DNA from: Diplolepis rosae
Lineage: Eukaryota; Arthropoda; Insecta; Hymenoptera; Diplolepididae
Length of the DNA stretch: 64,000 nucleotides
NCBI GenBank assembly: GCA_030998225.1
Contig: JAPYXD010000701.1
Span: forward strand, 8,726,501-8,790,500
Reading direction: 5' to 3'
The translations under genes and the position numbers were made by a program. Every line of letters starts with the position of its first letter. The stretch's first letter is position 1. Below, piece by piece: positions 32,540 to 44,230 of this stretch. The notes beneath the pieces are model-generated. The model ran no database searches. It was not told where the DNA came from and saw only the letters and a list, made by a program, of their open reading frames with translations.

Positions 32540-33960
32540 CATACTTTTAACAATGTTTCTGCAAAATTTCATCGAGATCGGGGCACTAGAACCTAAGATA
32601 CGGCCGTTCATAGCGCGCAGTTTCTGAAACTACTTAATGTCCACCTAAAACTTTAAACGCGATTATCTCGGAATCGTATTTTTGAAAAAATGCCATCGCG
32701 GTGAGCACGATATCTCGCTAACCATTACATCGATTAATTTGAAATTTGGAGGGGTTGTTTGTACTTACAATAGCTAGTTCGTGAACGAAGGAATTTTTTT
32801 AAAGACAAATCCTTCTGTTTTTTTTTTGGCGTAAAACTTAATTTTTCGACCTTAAAAAATCGACTTTTTTGGAAAAAATATCACTGTAACTGTAAAAAAT
32901 TTTTTTTTGTAAAATCCTTCGTTCACGAACAAAGTCACACTATATACTAACGTAGTTTTTTTTTTTCACCTGAGCCATTACCGTTATTTCATGCTCACAG
33001 TAAGTCATTACAAACAAAAGAAGTTCTGTGGCAAGGAGTATACCTCCCCTAATTTTCCGAATTTTCACTCGAAATTTTATACAAAAACACAATAAGAGAT
33101 GTACTTTTTGGAACTTTTTATCGCATTTGAATAAAACTATGGTAACATGATTCAAAAAAATAAATAAAAACCCTGTATTTCCCTAGAGAAAAAGGTATAT
33201 AACCTTTTAAAACAAAAGTGTCATTGTACACTTTTTATGTATGCTTCTAGTTTAAATTTTTACATTCTTCTTAAACATATCAAAAGTACAGTATGTGGAA
33301 GTATCAATGCAGAGAAAAATATGGTAAAAGATTTTTTAGCATGATTTTCATTTGCATACAAAGAATAAAATAATGTTTGTGTTGCCATGAATATACATAC
33401 CATCTTTCACATTGTTCCAAACGAAAACGCATATTGCAATGTGTATAACACAAATAGTAAACTGTATCATATTGTGTATAATTTTTCTCAGTGTTATCTC
33501 TATGTTGTTGCGAATTGGAGCTTTTTTTCATTTTTCCAATTTTGAAATCAATTTTCTTGAATCATCAAGGTTCATTGCATGTATATTCTATTTGATTCTT
33601 ATTCAGAAGTCGGCATAAGAGTTCGTTACTCCACAACAAAAACTTATAAGTCTGCAGAAAAGTGCGGCCCTGCGAAAAAACTCGGTATTCCCGGCAGGAG
33701 TCCGAACACTCAATAGTGTGCTTTAGAAAAATTCGTGACAGTACTTCCAATGTTCGAAGCGCACACAATTTACGTTATTAAATCGGCAGAACGGCCAGAA
33801 GCACCGGACGAGTACTGCCTATTCAATACGATTCACATTTAAGTCCTTCTCTCAAGAGCCAATAAGATTTTCTTGTGCTGTTTAATTTGACTTAATCATA
33901 CTTGATTGGTTAAAAAATTGAATATTGAATCACGAGATGAACAAGAAACCATAAAGTGAA
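32540..33960. other. Unassigned DNA with an inverted repeat
   Basis: GTTCGTGAACGAAGGA (32778) is repeated in inverse at 32914-32930 (TCCTTCGTTCACGAAC) about 115 bp away, bounding an A/T-tract-rich segment. The preceding 32560-32760 has a complex, CpG-containing sequence of unknown origin (ACCTAAGATACGGCCG, GCCATCGCGGTGAGCACG). No coding region recognised. Confidence 0.4.
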
Positions 33961-33972
33961 TATAAAAAATCT

Positions 33973-34140
33973 GCCCGCTTTGCGGGCACATTCTCATTAC
34001 GCGCTTCGCGCGCAGCTCGCTTCGCTCGCAAGTTTGAGCGCGCCTAGGGCGCGCGATTCGATCGTCGCGCTTCGCGCTCCGGAATTTTGAACGTCGCGCT
34101 TTGCGCTCCGTTCTTTCTGAACCTCGCACTCCGCGCTCGG
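33973..34140. repeat. Cluster of GC-rich palindromes
   Basis: In a window of very low GC, these 170 bp hold successive short palindromes of the form CCCGCTTTGCGGG, GCGCGCTTCGCGCGC-like, GCTCGCTTCGCTCGC-like and CGCGCTTCGCGCTC, plus GCGCGCCTAGGGCGCGCG. A satellite copy of the motif (CTCGCGCTTCGCGCTCG) lies at 34339. The 77-residue minus frame here is just the reading of this repeat (RSE/RRA-rich). Confidence 0.85.
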
Positions 34141-34445
34141 TCTTGTGCTCTTCGCATACGTTTAAGTTTATTTCTTATAATTTAATACTGAAGCTCAAAC
34201 TAATTTAATGATATTAAAGATGATGTAATTAGTCATTTTCTCAAATTCACTAAGTTTCTTTTTCAGTTTAAGTGAAACAGGAAATTCAATTTACTTAAGG
34301 CTCTATCGGCCTTAAGGAACACATTCTCATCATGACACTCGCGCTTCGCGCTCGATTTTCTGTATGCATTTCAGTAACTTTTTAATAAATTACATGATTA
34401 AAAGAATTTATTTTCTTCCAAATCTCTCAAAAAGGAAAAACAATC

Positions 34446-35040
34446 GTAGACTTTATTTAAGGAAACGATTTTGCAGAACAACGCTTATTTCGTATCTCAC
34501 ATATTTTGGTGAAAAAAAAACGAATTTTTCAATATTAAAAATCAAAACATAAAATATACATCCTGTCGAGAAATTCATCGATAAGAATGTGTAGACCTTA
34601 TTTAGCCAAACAATTTTCATCTCAAAGTTTTTTTTGAATCTCACATATTTTGTCTAAAAAATGGAATTTTTGAATTTTAATCGTATTTTTTGGAAATGAA
34701 ACGAAAAATATATGTTTTATCAGAAACTGTGTGCGACAAAACTTGTAGATCTATTTGAATCTAACAACTTTGTATTCTTACGTTTTTTTTATATTTTACA
34801 TATTATTGTTAAAAAATTGAATTTTGGATTTTCAATAGTTTTTTTTTAATTAAAAAGAAAAATATGCATCTTATGAAAAAATGTTACAATTCAAATTTGT
34901 AGGACTTTATTTATTCAATAATATTGTATCATAACGTTTTTTCGTATCTCGTATAATTTAATTGGAAAATGGAATTTCGATATTGACTTTTTTCGAATTT
35001 GAATATGCTGTAACATTTCTAATTTTGATTTAATCAAAAA
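34446..35040. repeat. Four diverged tandem units of about 150 bp
   Basis: Units begin GTAGACTTTATTTA (34446), GTAGACCTTATTTA (34591), GTAGATCTATTTGA (34745) and GTAGGACTTTATTTA (34899). Each continues with AA-C-ATTTT, a CGTATCTCACATATTTT-like stretch, then a GGAATTTT run. Periods are 145, 154 and 154 bp. Divergence is high but the order of motifs is constant. Confidence 0.65.
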
Positions 35041-35420
35041 ATGTTATCAGGATAATTTTTAGAGATTTATGAGCACTATCAAAATCCAGTATTGAAATTT
35101 TTGATTTTTTCAAAAAATGATTTTCAAAAACACAAAAGTAGTGCTCAATCCCTCAATTTTGACTGGATGTGGCTGGTTAACGAACTTGTCCTTACTTTTT
35201 CAGCTCCGATAAAGTGTACCAAAGCTCAATTCAATCTGATAATTCTATCGAGAGTTATGCCGCACACGACGTACTACAGACAGACAGACAGACAGACACT
35301 TTCGTAAAAACCATTTTTTCTGACTCAGGGGGTTTCAAAACGTAAAGATTTGATGAAAATTTCGAAAGTCATTTTTCACATAAAACCAATACCTTCTCAT
35401 CCATGATGAGAATGTAAAAA

Positions 35421-36870
35421 GTTTTAGGAGGCCTTCAAAATTGGCAGTAATAGAAAGCTTTCTGGAAAGTGCAAAACATAGCACAATACTATAGTATTAA
35501 AAATTCTTTTCATTGCAAATTCTCTAATATTGAACAAAGGATGTGCTCGATGGATGTGAATAAAATTCAAATATAGCGATTCTGTACTACTTGTTTGAAA
35601 TCAAGTCTGTAAAACGTAGCCCGTATTATTTTATTGTAAAATTAGAATTGTAAACTGGCGCGAAGAGAAAATCTGTATATCATGTACGCCTTAGATGCAG
35701 AATAGGAAATAGTAAAATTATATACGTATTGCTCGTGAAATTTTTAGTTTCGTCGTTGCAACCATCATAAATAAGCTATAACTTGAAACTCAAGATTCCG
35801 TTTGGCAGACAAAGACAATAAATTTCAAGGACTAAAAGTACAGAAATGTCCTCCATAAATATTCAATTCAGTTTTTTTCAAAAAGTTAAGAAGTAATTTT
35901 ATTTCAGGATTCTTTCTCGAAAAAACATGAAGATGAGGAGAGCTGGATTAATTACTAAAAACCCTTGTAATATAGTACACTGTCAACAAAATCCACGATA
36001 CCATATTAGCAAATCACCAGGTGGAGATCAGAGAGATTGCTAACATTGTAAAGATCCTAATCGAACGCCTGCAAAACATGAATCTATCACTAAACGCAAG
36101 AAATGAAATAAAAGTCAAAACAGAGAAATTATATGGATGTTTATCTTTGATATTGAATGTATAAAAGTTGAAAATTATAAACTCTAGACATTTTTTTTGG
36201 AAACTTCCAATAGAGTATTGGAAGTAATTAACCAATATATTTTTTGAAATTTTTATATAAAATCATGTTGGAAATATTCAATGACGTGCCGAGTATTGCG
36301 TGTCTGACTGAAAAATTCTAAGACCACACTTAAAAAATTTCAATACTGAAAAAAAATCCAATAGGGATTCGAATATTTCTTGTAAATTATTGAAATAATT
36401 CTACAGAAGATTATTTTTTCAATTATTATTGAAAAATTTCATCACCTAAGTATTGTAAAATTACGAGCATCTATGCTTGAAAATATCGATTGAGAGAATT
36501 TGTCGATTTCAAAGATAAAGAGTTGTTTTTGCCCTCGCTGAGGGGTTGTATGGTTTTATTTAATCGACTTAAGTTAATTTAAAGTAAGTCAGGCATATTT
36601 CGTTTTGCTCTGCATATACATGATCAATTTTGAATATCAAGGGTGGTTAAGATTTAGTTAATATTGAAGTTCAAGGGTTGTTGTTTATACCTGTTGTGAA
36701 GGGGTTTGTATGAATTAGTAGATATTTCACAGTACATCTGAGATCCAAAAGCAATTGCATTTTCATCCATGGCCCGGCTGGCTGGATTATCATGTGAAAT
36801 CTTATTCTACATTTGTTTTTTATTCGTATCTCAAATATATTTTTTATCACAACCGTATGACCAGATCCTT
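35421..36870. other. Unassigned AT-rich DNA
   Basis: No feature recognised. Short frames (36014-36235 minus) are AT-rich and without domain. Confidence 0.3.
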
Positions 36871-36948
36871 ATGGTCAAGTTATTAGTGGAATGAAAATTT
36901 GTGTTAAAAAAATAAGGTGAATTTCCACTTTTTTCGAAAAATATTAAT

Positions 36949-37480
36949 TTATTCATAAATTTCTATGTTGTCCCCTTCAAAGTAATCCCCCTCAGATACA
37001 ATACACTTGTGCCAGCGTTTTTTCCAATCCTCGAAGCACTTCTGATATGCACTTTTTGGTATGTCCTTAAGCTCTCTCAGCGATTCGGTTTTTATCTCCT
37101 CAATCGTGGCAAAACGCCGTCCTTTCATGGATTCATTTTGGTCTTGGTGATTCAGTGTGCTTCCATTGGGACGATTGTGCTTTGGTTTCAACGTCATAAC
37201 CATATATCCATTATTCGTCACCAGTTATGACCCTTTTAAGCAAATCTGGATCGTCGTTGACGTCATTCAACATTTCCTGAGCGATGGTCATGCGACGGGT
37301 TTTTTGGTCAAAATTTTGCAATTTTGGAACGAACTTCGCTTCCTCACGCTTCAGACCCAAAATATCCGAAAAAATTGCATGGCATGAACCAACCGATATG
37401 CCGACATCCTCAGCAACTTCTCTAATAGTGATTCGACGATTCAGCATATAATGATGCCGTATGTACGCTAGTGATAGAGG
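36949..37480 (-). pseudogene. mariner transposase, catalytic core partly deleted
   Basis: The minus strand reads the second helix-turn-helix (RRITIREVAEDVGISVGSCH, then AIFSDILGLKREEAKFVPKL) and the first catalytic region up to VITGDE. It then jumps to the C-terminus (MKGRRFATIEEIKTESLREL, then PKSAYQKCFEDWKKRWHKCI, then SEGDYFEGDNIEI). The second and third catalytic Asp lie in the missing part. The family is of the Mos1/SETMAR-type DD34D mariners. No N-terminal domain or clear TIRs were found. Confidence 0.85.
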
Positions 37481-37489
37481 TTCTCTCTA

Positions 37490-38790
37490 CTGTTTTCAAT
37501 GGCGATTTTACGAGGTCAAGCTTGGCGGAATTTCCGTTCTAGACATGTACATTGCGCATATGTGGACGGCTGTAGCGTGGTCAGGAACACTAGTTGTATG
37601 AATTCGACGGACATTAACTTGATTCCTCTACGCAGGTTTAAATTGGAATACGATATCGAGAATCGAGATTCAGGAAGTGAGCTACTGCAAAGTTTTGCTT
37701 CTTCGACCGGAACGTGAGAACATCATAAACTGTCGTTAGGTTGCTATCGCGATTGTCTTATAATGATTATGATTCGCAGCCATACAGTTTGCTAACTTTG
37801 ATAGTAAACTTAGAGCGAATAAATTGAAACTTAACACAGTCCCTTACAATGAAACTCAGTCATTTATTGATAAATTTCTATATCGATTCTAAAATGTATA
37901 GATGTATTACATATTTAGTCATGAGTTCTGGAGGCGCATTGTAGAAAATAGATTTTTTACTCTGCGGTTGTGGATTTCATGCAAAGGGGGTTGTTTTAAG
38001 GTTTTTAAAAACTGTTAAAGAACCTTTAGTTAAAATTCTATATTTTATACTATGTTTAACATGGTTGTCTGGTTTGTAATTATGGTAGAAAAAGTCATGC
38101 ACGAAAGAGTTAAATAAGATTAGAAACAACTCATGTACAACTCACTTATGGTCACCCCGTATATGTTACAAAACATAAATATTTCTATCTTGGTTTCTAT
38201 AGATGTGAGCAAAAATCTGCACGTAAAAATATCAATGCATTGGTTTCAGGCTTCATTTAAAACTTATTAAATGTGTAAAACAGAATAGATTTAACAAGAG
38301 AACATTTTTACATTTAAAAAAATCTGTTAAAACAGATGTGTTGAAATTTGCAACAACTCACTATTAACGCTCGAATTCTAGCGATTTTAGTATGGTAGTT
38401 TTCAGTGTGAGAATAGAAAGATACAATTGTATAGTATAAGTCGCTCCAGAGCCATGACGAAGAAGCCTCTAGTTCATCGTATCTGAATCTCTTTTGAAGT
38501 ATATACGCTCAACGCGTATGCGCTTGTCACCAAGTTAGCCAGTCTTCAAGGCTTAGGCCTAGCGTTCGAAACCCAGGAAGTTCGTGAGAAAATATAATGG
38601 ACTCCTTGCGTTTTTCATTTTGCGAAATAGCGCATTATACAAATTTGTCTTCCTATTCTTGCACTGAAGACTGGCATACTACAACCGCACTATTCCATGC
38701 AAGAATGCCTGGCTTTTTCTGCCTTTATTGCATCAAATAGTCAGTTCAAAAGTAGTAACAGCGTCGCATGCGATAATAGCAACATATTTT
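37490..38790. other. Unassigned DNA with a weak Pol III-like motif
   Basis: GCGTTCGAAACCCAGG at about 38564-38579 is B-box-like, and AGTTAGCCAGTC lies 30 bp upstream. Together they resemble a decayed tRNA-derived SINE, but the A box is poor. Nothing else recognised. Confidence 0.25.
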
Positions 38791-38794
38791 TTTT

Positions 38795-39410
38795 TGGTGT
38801 GGTCAATAATTTTTGATGATGTGTCGTCTAATTTAAGTGTAAAAGAGAGTTCGCAATGACTTATTTCTGATTTTGGTGATAAAGCACCATCGGGAAAAAC
38901 AATTTATCGCTTGTTCAATAAATTCAAATTTGGACGTACTAGTCTCAGTGATGAATTTTGTGATGGATAACTATCAACTGCTTTTGTTTAAGCTAACATC
39001 GATACTGTTCGTGAAATGATTGAGCTGGATCGACATATAACATAGATAAAATTCAGTCATCCTTAGGCAATGCGACAAAAACAAATCATTCGATTCTGCA
39101 TGATTATTTGTGTGTCCGTCATGATTTATCGGATGATGAAAAAAGGCTCGTGTCAAATGGTGCAAGAAAACATTAAAAAGATTCAAATCAAGTTCATAAA
39201 ATATCGTTTATAACATTGTAAGTGGTGACAAATCATGGGCATATGCATACGAGAACGAGAAAAATAAATAAATTAGCTGTTTTTGTGTTCCAAAATGAAG
39301 CAAAACCCATAAAAATTTTGTCCTGGCAGTGTTTAAAAAAGAATGATTGCTTCGTTTGTATTAAGAGAAACAACACCAATCGAAGTGACTTATTTCTTCA
39401 GAGAAAATAC
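38795..39410 (+). pseudogene. cecropia-type mariner transposase, 5' part (outer element of a nest)
   Basis: The plus strand reads FGDKAPSGKTIYRLFNKFKF, then GRTSLSDEFCDG (first helix-turn-helix), then stops and shifts. Further on it reads VREMIELDRHIT and, past the first catalytic region (GDKSWAYAYENEK), VFQNEAKPIKI up to the point where the next mariner is inserted. Its continuation is found at 41929-42240, after that insertion. The outermost and oldest layer. Confidence 0.75.
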
Positions 39411-39551
39411 TAGGATGTTTGATATTCACGTGGTGAAATAAACAAGAATTTATTTTTTTGGCAAAAATCGATTTTATTTCTCAATGTACTCTGCTTTTAG
39501 CTTGATACAACGAATCCAACGATTTTTCAACTTTTCTTTGCCTTTTAAATA

Positions 39552-40853
39552 AAGGGTTTTCCAATAGGGGCATAACAATTTCGTATCTTTATATGAACGC
39601 ACCGTTAAACTTTTTTAATGAACTGTCAATGTCAAAACGTTAGTTCAAGTCAGCATTTTCAGCATGGTAAAGTTCACGAACCAGCAACGTTTGGAAATTA
39701 TTAAAAACTACTACCGAAATTCTGAGTCGGTGGTCGCAACTTTAAGAGCGCTTACTCCAATTCTCGGCCGTAATAATCGTCCCACCCGACAGGCTGTGCG
39801 TGCTATAGTGGATAAATTCGAGACCAAATTTACACTATTGGACGTTCCGGTGCCAAAAAGACGTCGTTTTGCTCGAAGCGAAGAAATAATCGCAGCCGCA
39901 AGTGCATCGATTCAAAATGAGCCAAATCAGTCGATTCCACGTCATTCTCAAGAATTGGGCATCGCTCAACCGACACTGTGCCGTATTATGCGAAAAGATC
40001 TTGGCCTACATGCTTTCATGCTTGATTGACTCAAGAACTAAAGCCACTTGATCATTTGAAACGCCGAAACTTCTCCAATTGGGCTCTGCAAAGCTTGAAG
40101 AAAACGAAGAATTTTATCGAAAAATCATCTTCAGCGATGAAGTTCATTTCTGGCTCAATAGCTTTGTTAATAAGCAAAATATGCGTTATTGGTCAGCAAC
40201 AAACCCAAATATGCTTCTTGAGACACCGTTGCATCCGCAAAAAGTGACTGTTTGGTGCGGTTTTCATGCCTGAGGTGTGATTGGGCCGTATTTTTTCGTG
40301 GATGAAAATGACCGTCATGTTACCGTCAATGGAAAGCGCTATCGTGCTATGTTGGAAGATTATTTGTGGCCAGAATTGGATGAACTTGACATAAACGATA
40401 TGTGGTTTCAACAAGACGGTGCCACTAGCCACACAGCACGCGTCACAATCAATTTATTAAAAGGCAAATTCGGTGAACGTGTTATCTCAAGAAATGGTCC
40501 AGTCGAATGGCCGCCCCGTTCATGCGATCTAACGCCATTGGATTTCTTTTTATGGCGCCATATCAAGTCACTGGTCTATGTCAACAAGCCAGCAACTTTA
40601 GACGACCTCAAAGACAACATCCAACGCGAAATTGCCAACATTCCGGTCGAAATGTGTTCCAGAGTGGTGGAAAATTGGGTCCAAAGAATCGACCGCTGTA
40701 AACAGGCTCGTGGTGGTCATATGATCGATATCGAATTTCATTCATGAAATGTAATGCTTGCACTACACCTAGAATAAATTTGAACTCCATATCTCAAATA
40801 TTTCTGTGTTTTATTCATAGATAAAATTGTTACGTCCCTATTGGAAAACCCTT
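39552..40853 (+). mobile_element. rosa-like (DD41D) element, full length, innermost layer of the nest
   Basis: Ends AAGGGTTTTCCAATAGGGGC (39552) and the complement of GTCCCTATTGGAAAACCCTT (right, ending 40853), flanked by TA (39550-39551, 40854-40855). Length 1302 bp. It is inserted in the mellifera-type mariner just inside the end of that transposase. It is the youngest of the three layers, and also the best preserved rosa-like copy. Confidence 0.92.
39664..40747 (+). pseudogene. DD41D (rosa-like) transposase, nearly complete
   Basis: It starts MVKFTNQQRLEIIKNYYRNS. The first helix-turn-helix region and then the second (RHSQELGIAQPTLCRIMRKD) are intact for 121 codons. A frameshift follows at about 40022 (HAFMLD-stop against TQELKPLDH), another at about 40079, and a TGA at 40271-40273 in a Gly-rich stretch (GFHA-stop-GVIGPYFF). 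The first catalytic Asp is in KIIFSDEVHFWLN, the second in FQQDGATSHTARV, and the third in PPRSCDLTPLDFFLW, with 41 residues between the last two. All three are kept. It ends GGHMIDIEFHS. Three lesions make it inactive. Confidence 0.92.
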
Positions 40854-41928
40854 TAATACAATTTGTCAAATCCTCCAAAATACCCTTCTGCTACGCTGGG
40901 GGCCAGGTCTGGAGAATACAGTGGATGCGGAAGTGATTCGAAACCCAATTCATGCTTTTTTGCCTGTGCAATGTTCGATGTGTGAGATGGTGCATTGTCA
41001 GTATCAAAAAGGATTATCTTATTTTCCAAATGTGGCCGTTTCTTCCTGATTTCGCCGAACAATCGATCCAATAATGCAGCATAATTTGCTCCAGTAATCG
41101 TCCTTCCTTTCTCAAGGTAGTCGATGAAGATTACTCCATGTGCATCCCAAAAAAACACTAGTCATAATTTTCCCAACCGATTGTTGCGTTTGCGAACGCT
41201 TTAGTGCACTTTCACCGGGTTTAATCACTGTTTTGATCCTTCACGTGATTCCGGAGTATACTGGTGAATCTATGTTCCATCCATCGTCACAAATTGACGC
41301 AAAAGTTCTTTCGGATTGCGATTTAAATAGGCCAAATTTTAGCGAAGTGGTCAAACTAATGCGTTTTTGGTCGATTGTGAGCTATCTCGGCACCCATCTG
41401 GCATAGAGCTTTCTCAAGCACAAATGTCTATGTAAAATATTGACCACACGCTCAGTTAAGTTGAATACGATCTCAGCTATTTCACGCACTTTCATTTTCG
41501 GGACATTCAAAACAATATCATGGATTTGATTGATCATTTCTGGTGTAGTCATCTCATTTAGACGACCTGGACTTAGTATGGTTTCTGTGCTCGTACGACC
41601 ACAACAAAATTCGGTAAACCACTTCTGAACCATTCCATACGACGGAGCAGAGTCCAAATAATATTCATCGAGCTTGGCATGGGCTTCTGATAAGGTTTTT
41701 CCACGCAAAAAGTAGAGTTTAATCAAGACACGAAATTCACTTTTTTCCATCTTTGCAAAAAATTCGGAGGTTGGTTGATTTCAGACACTGTAACTTCTAA
41801 ACTAATGAATGAATTTGACTCAAATTTTGATAGAAGAGGTTTGAAGGATAGAACTTGTCAAAAATGATAGCCGTTTGTTATTTGTGGTGACCTCTCATAG
41901 AAATATCACGTCAATATCAAACAACTTA

Positions 41929-42240
41929 GTATTCTCTAAAACTCAACTGCTTCCAATTTAGAAATAAAGTTTTCGGTGGCTGAAATCGTTAAAACAATTC
42001 AAAACAAAAACGTTTTTCATTAAATAACTATATTTTTATCGCCAAATGACTTTCTCACGTTCATGAAAATCAAAGACAAAATACGCGGTCAATGATTTTC
42101 AGCGCTTGAAGAGGCAGTTAAAGCATAAGAAAATACAGATTTTGAGCATACTATCTTCTGAGTGGAATAAGTACTTTACCGATTGGTTCGAACGGATGAA
42201 AAAGTATATATAAAGCAAAGGAGAATATTTTGAATTACAC
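41929..42240 (+). pseudogene. cecropia-type mariner transposase, 3' part (continues 38795-39410)
   Basis: The plus strand reads LSPNDFLTFMKIKDKIRGQ, then stop, then FSALEEAVKA, then SSEWNKYFTDWFERMKKYI and KGEYFELH. The third catalytic Asp is in SPNDF. Together with 38795-39410 this forms one decayed mariner split by the 39413-41926 insertion. The region of the second Asp is not readable, so the outer element was damaged or deleted there as well. Confidence 0.7.
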
Positions 42241-44220
42241 TAAAACAGTTTGTTTTATTGTAGAATTTTTCTTTCCATTACTTTGACAAAACTTTCAGAG
42301 TGCTTTTTCAAATATTTCTTACAAGCTGTTTTTTTCTGGTTTTTGTCTTTCTTAAAGGCAATTTTTATTTGTAAATAGAAACTAGGGCATTGGCACACAT
42401 AAGCAACGTTAAAGAGCAGTTCTGATGTTATTGAATCTAAAATTGTTTCGGGAATATAGACTGGAGTTAGTTTGGAAGCTAATATTTACGCATGTCATGT
42501 TGCGCGTCCAATGAACTGGACTGTCGATAAGCGAACATCCCGATAAAGCGTTCGAAGATTACGTCAAGAGTCCTGCGTTTGTATGACGAACGATACCTAG
42601 CTTTAAATATTGATCGGGCAATTATTCTCGAGTGAGTTACGACGAACAACGATCGTGAATTAGATAAAGCCAGTGACACATGGTGATATGAGTTATAAGA
42701 GATCATGTCCATCTCACTGAACTAGAAGAGAGGTACAAGAAGAGAGAAAGGAGAGAGGTGGAGAAAATAATCGTGTAGAGTAGCGTGGATGAGATAATCC
42801 TTGTATTTACACGATATCTAGGAAGGTGATTTTCACTGATTGTCTTTGACTTACGAAAACCGAATTTAAAGTGAATTTATTGACTAATTCTCACACATAT
42901 AGTTATTTTGTCTCTAGAAATAAAAAGAGATTTAATTCCATGTACCAACCGCACATTACCAGCATTTCAGTTTGTGCAAACCCATTTCCATGCAAAATGA
43001 GATATCGAGTTAAAAATTTGTGAAATTTAATCAAATGCATTAAGATATGTCTGTTTTATTTAACTTATTTCCGAAAGAATTGTTTTCTTATAAAATTTTC
43101 AGAGTAAATCTACATGAATATCAGATAGAATATGTTTACCTTTTTCCTTTTAGGATTTTGAGTGACCATTTGAACAATGTTTTGACTAAACCAAACTTCT
43201 TTATCGATGTATCCAACATATCAAAGTTACTACTATTGGAATGTACAAGCTGTCACAGTCCAATCTTTTGTAACAGATGAGTGTTGGAACTCGGTATCAT
43301 CTGCTGTAGAAATAAGCAGTTCCGTTTCGAGAAGGACACGCTCGAAGTAAGTTACAATGTGACGTCTAGAACAAGAGAGTTTGTTTTGAGTACTCAACTA
43401 TATGACAATATCATGATGTCGCTATAGTTTCAGTTATTACTAATTTTGAGGTCAAAGCCCACACCTAGTGTGTAGATTCTCTAGTATAACTGTCACGATA
43501 TGGACGGAACGTTGAATATTCGATCCTCCTATGACTTCCAACAATGGTATTTAGCTACTCAGGGATAATTTGCAGATAACATGCTATCAATTACTGACAA
43601 ATTACATATCTCTTCCAACCTGTGCTTTCAAATTTACTCATAACTTTACTAAAACTGCAAGAAAATTGATGGTAAAAATAGGAAAAATGTGGATATCTCT
43701 GATGCTCAAATTCAAATACTTATGTATCGCGAAAAATTCTCCAAATTGAATGGAAAACAGTTCTCTACCTAATGCTAACCCATGGCGAAAATAATGAAAA
43801 AGATCGAAGAAAGTCTAATATTTCGATTTTGCATTTTATATTACCCATAGAATAAATTAAATTAATTTTTTAACACTTACTTGATGCATTAATGCATTAA
43901 ATTTCGGCATAAATAATGATGTTTAGAAGATTTGAAACATTTTTTAAAGGTTTCGTTTCCCTGAATGTCCTGAACTTCGAGTATTAAGAAACCACTAAGA
44001 AATGTCGTAGTAAAATTCAAAGTTGAGGACGCAATAGAAGCGATTTGTATCATGAAATTCCGAATCATCAAGATGATAATAAATTTTGTTTTATCTTCAT
44101 TTATCATAATGTTGTTGATATTTTCAGGTGTTCTAAAGTTTTGTGTCCATATCAACAGAATGCAAATAAAATTAAACCACATGAATTATAAGTATAAATC
44201 CTATTCTAAAATCTCTTTGT
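42241..44220. other. Unassigned DNA
   Basis: No gene recognised. 42715-42790 is purine-rich (AGAGAG/GGAGAGA). Frames at 42479-42712 and 43889-44182 (minus) and 43047-43280 (plus) have no recognisable domain. Confidence 0.3.
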
Positions 44221-44230
44221 GCTAATAACA

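Larger units (their letters stand above)
33965..35420. repeat. Composite dispersed repeat: GC hairpins, 150-bp tandem units, (GACA)n, terminal hairpin
   Basis: From left to right: a cluster of GC palindromes (33973-34140); an AT-rich middle with four diverged tandem units; a CAGACAGACAGACAGACAG tract (35278-35299) followed by a conserved-looking GACTCAGGGGGTTTCAAAAC; and a hairpin TTCTCATC/GATGAGAA at about 35396-35414. The phrase ACATTCTCAT appears near the start (33987), again at 34321, and inverted at the end. A single element with the ends near 33965 and 35420 is the simplest reading, but I cannot name its class. Confidence 0.5.
39475..41750 (-). pseudogene. mellifera-type mariner transposase, interrupted and deleted
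   Basis: The start is MEKSEFRVLIKLYFLRGKTL at 41750. An open frame of 122 residues covers the helix-turn-helix (SYGMVQKWFTEFCCGRTSTE) and second helix region to LYARWVPR. After shifts come the second catalytic region (FDTDNAPSHTS) and SPDLAPS, which joins directly to VAEGYFGGFDKLY. The segment with the third catalytic Asp is therefore deleted, as in its relatives at 13891 and 57850. The C-terminus (KNRWIRCIKLKAEYIEK) lies on the far side of the rosa-like insertion, at about 39475-39545. Confidence 0.9.
39413..41926 (-). mobile_element. mellifera-type mariner, middle layer of the nest
   Basis: Ends GGATGTTTGATATTCACGTG (39413) and the complement of ATCACGTCAATATCAAACAA (right, ending 41926), flanked by TA at 39411-39412 and 41927-41928. 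It is interrupted at 39552-40853 by a rosa-like element. Minus that insertion it is about 1.2 kb. Same family as 13891-14200 and 57850-58917. Confidence 0.9.

Noticed and set aside
33896..34129. Arg/Ser/Glu-rich 77-residue minus frame
   Set aside because: It is the reading of the GCGCTTCGCGC palindromes, not a protein.
38564..38579. tRNA-derived SINE from GTTCGAAACCC
   Set aside because: The A box is poor and no copies are seen in the window. Only noted as a weak motif.
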